Below, in pieces: positions 5,535-6,661 of a stretch of 6,661 nt of DNA (its first letter is position 1; every line of letters begins with the position of its first letter). The translations under genes and the position numbers were made by a program. The notes below the pieces were generated by a model. The model did not search any database, was not told the origin of the DNA, and saw only the letters and a program-made list of their open reading frames with translations. This DNA is from an uncultured Campylobacter sp. Its GTDB lineage: Bacteria > Campylobacterota > Campylobacteria > Campylobacterales > Campylobacteraceae. The stretch spans positions 1 through 6,661 of the forward strand of contig CALBNA010000324.1 of assembly GCA_937896205.1 (NCBI GenBank). Reading direction: 5' to 3'.

Positions 5535-5561
5535 TCATAAATTTTAAAAATAGGAAAATTT

Positions 5562-6257
5562 ATGAACGCGAATGAAAAAATCACCCAAATGCTAAATCTC
5601 CAGCAGAGCCTAAATGACGATACAAACGGCATTGGCTGGGAAAACGGCGTAAACAAAAATGGCAAACTCATCAACTGGAAACGCTGCATATATATGGAGT
5701 GCGCCGAGCTCATAGATAGCTTTGCCTGGAAACACTGGAAAAGCATAAACGCGCCGACAAATGAAGACAATCTGCGCGTCGAGGTCGTGGATATCTGGCA
5801 CTTTTTGATGAGTTTGATGCTCGAGCAGTATAAGCTAAATAACCTCGGCGACATAGCAAAGCTATCAAGTGATATCTGCTCTAGCAGCGGCTTTGAGGCG
5901 TTTTGCCGCGAGCCGTTTAACGTCGCTGATGAAAACATCTACGAGATCATAAACGACGTCGAAATGCTCATAAATAAGTGCTCGGGCTTTGAGTATTCGC
6001 TCTTTGATCTGCTTAAAATTTACTTCACGATGAGCCTAAAATGCGGCGTAAATCTCAGCTCGCTTTACGAGTGCTACGTCGGTAAAAACGTGCTAAACCG
6101 CTTCCGCCAAGACCACGGCTACAAAGAGGGTGCCTATAAAAAAGTCTGGAACGGCAAGGAAGATAACGCCGTGATGAACGAAATCCTCGCTCGCGGGCTA
6201 AAAAGCGTGGACGAGATATACGCAGCGCTCGAGGCCGAGTACAAGGCGGTAAAATAA
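5562..6257 (+). CDS. dut: dUTP diphosphatase, dimeric all-alpha type
   Basis: This 231-residue enzyme hydrolyses dUTP to dUMP and pyrophosphate in the cytoplasm, keeping uracil out of DNA and supplying dUMP for thymidylate synthesis. It belongs to the all-alpha dimeric dUTPases (MazG-like superfamily) seen in Campylobacter, trypanosomatids and some phages, not the trimeric beta type. The metal-binding motifs are intact: Glu46 and Glu49 in YMECAELIDS (44-53) and Glu74 and Asp77 in VEVVDIWHF (73-81). These are the residue numbers I recall for the C. jejuni enzyme. KHWKS (57-61) and the late block CYVGKNVLNRFRQDHGYKEG (residues about 171-190) are further family signatures. Length matches the C. 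jejuni protein closely. The ATG has AGGA (5552-5555) six bases upstream. It is intact and its function is confidently assigned. Confidence 0.96.
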   Translation: MNANEKITQMLNLQQSLNDDTNGIGWENGVNKNGKLINWKRCIYMECAELIDSFAWKHWKSINAPTNEDNLRVEVVDIWHFLMSLMLEQYKLNNLGDIAKLSSDICSSSGFEAFCREPFNVADENIYEIINDVEMLINKCSGFEYSLFDLLKIYFTMSLKCGVNLSSLYECYVGKNVLNRFRQDHGYKEGAYKKVWNGKEDNAVMNEILARGLKSVDEIYAALEAEYKAVK

Positions 6258-6292
6258 ATTCGCGCTTTGCGGGCTAAATTTGCGCTTGGATC

Positions 6293-6313
6293 GTTAAATT
6301 TAGCAAATTTAAC
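6293..6313. repeat. Perfect 9-bp AT-rich inverted repeat
   Basis: GTTAAATTT (6293-6301) and AAATTTAAC (6305-6313) are exact reverse complements around the loop AGC, 36 bases past the dut stop. It is made of two inverted AAATTT words, like the palindrome at 2110-2127. No T-run follows, so it is not a clear terminator, though it could protect the dut 3' end. Confidence 0.6.
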
Positions 6314-6373
6314 TCGCCGCCAGGCAGTTTAAGTTGCGGGCGGTTAAATTTGGGCACGGTTTAGCTGTGCTTG

Positions 6374-6397
6374 AAAAAACCTGCCGTTTAGCCGGCA
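6374..6397 (-). terminator. Possible minus-strand terminator
   Basis: On the minus strand TGCCG (6397-6393) pairs with CGGCA (6386-6382) around a 6-base loop, followed by GG and six T (6379-6374). The stem is only five pairs. There is no leftward gene to its right inside the window, so it would serve a gene beyond the edge or be chance. Confidence 0.3.
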
Positions 6398-6644
6398 AAA
6401 ATTTACGCCGCATGCAAGTCTAGCGCCACAAAAAGCGGGCCAAATTTGATAAATTTAACTAAATTTGCAGCCGAATTTAAATCGGTCAAATTTAGCCGCG
6501 AAGTCTATGCTCGCGTTAAATTTGCGCGCCATTGGAAACATTCGCCGCGCCGCTTACATCAAGCAAAAAATGTGCGTCAAATTTAAAAAAACCGCCGCGC
6601 CCAAACGCCCCTTTCGCCGCAAAACGGCGATAAATTTAAATAAA

Positions 6645-6661
6645 ATGGAGATTCATTGTTC
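6645..6661 (+). other. Possible start of a rightward gene, cut by the window end
   Basis: GGAG (6647-6650) lies five bases before a TTG (6656-6658) that would read Met-Phe before the window ends. An ATG at 6645-6647 is also open to the end but lacks a ribosome site. Too little is left to judge the product. Confidence 0.25.

Larger units (their letters stand above)
6258..6644. other. Gene-free AAATTT-rich region after dut
   Basis: All frames on both strands are broken by frequent stops, many from TTAAATTT words. Between 6258 and the window end AAATTT occurs twelve times (first at 6276, last at 6632). The remainder is GC-rich blocks such as GCCGC. Several small inverted repeats are present: a perfect 9-bp stem with 3-base loop at 6293-6313, GCACGG/CTGTGC at 6354-6370, TGCCG/CGGCA at 6382-6397, and TCGCCG/CGGCGA at 6614-6630. 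No RNA gene is recognisable. I see no strong intrinsic terminator for dut. Confidence 0.6.

Noticed and set aside
5528..5938. A 136-codon minus-strand frame over the start of dut
   Set aside because: It is antisense to the dUTPase including its conserved metal-binding motifs, and it would end on top of the dut promoter; a shadow frame.
6453..6540. A 28-codon minus-strand frame rich in Lys-Phe in the right gap
   Set aside because: The Lys-Phe pairs simply reflect AAATTT words; there is no ribosome site and no domain.
6258..6661. CRISPR-like or iteron-like array from the repeated AAATTT words
   Set aside because: Spacing is irregular (9 to about 60 bases), orientation is mixed and the unit is only six to nine bases; no repeat-spacer structure and no cas or rep gene is nearby.

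Overview
This window looks like chromosomal DNA from a Campylobacter species (Campylobacterota), probably one of the less AT-rich oral or gut species of the C. rectus / C. showae / C. curvus / C. concisus kind rather than C. jejuni. The evidence is an all-alpha dUTPase whose metal ligands fall at the residue numbers I recall for the C. jejuni enzyme, an EptA/EptC-type phosphoethanolamine transferase, AAGGA-like ribosome sites with T-rich TATAAT promoters and no clear -35 box, and saturation with the word AAATTT (often TCAAATTTGA). The species cannot be fixed from sequence reading alone.

Layout. Bases 1-53 are not genomic: they are an Illumina Nextera P7/N702 adapter ending in the Tn5 mosaic end, so the contig really begins at 54. 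Rightward genes follow: lepA (264-2054, ribosomal back-translocase EF4), a short spacer with terminator-like hairpins, then eptA (2200-3735, inner-membrane phosphoethanolamine transferase). A 370-bp gene-free stretch, 3736-4102, separates eptA from a convergent leftward pair: a four-helix DUF1294-like membrane protein (4904-4527) and a YhbP/UPF0306-like split-barrel protein (4516-4103). Divergently from the pair, rightward, lie an unrecognised 171-residue protein (4992-5507) and dut (5562-6257, dUTP diphosphatase), which has its own perfect TATAAT. The last 404 bases are gene-free and hold twelve AAATTT words. A ribosome-site-like GGAG at 6647-6650 hints at a further rightward gene.

The gene content is ordinary housekeeping plus envelope modification: translation (lepA), polymyxin resistance and surface decoration (eptA), nucleotide hygiene (dut). 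I see no defence system, mobile element with a transposase, CRISPR array or tRNA. The most unusual signal is non-coding. Positions 3750-4097 form a 348-bp imperfect inverted repeat, two diverged copies of a roughly 147-bp element facing each other around a perfect 9-bp hairpin. The element's outer end (CGGC..GTCTYGCGAGCG-like) recurs right after the lepA stop codon, so three of the gene 3' ends here carry the same motif on their sense strand. This may be an undescribed Campylobacter intergenic repeat or 3'-UTR element.
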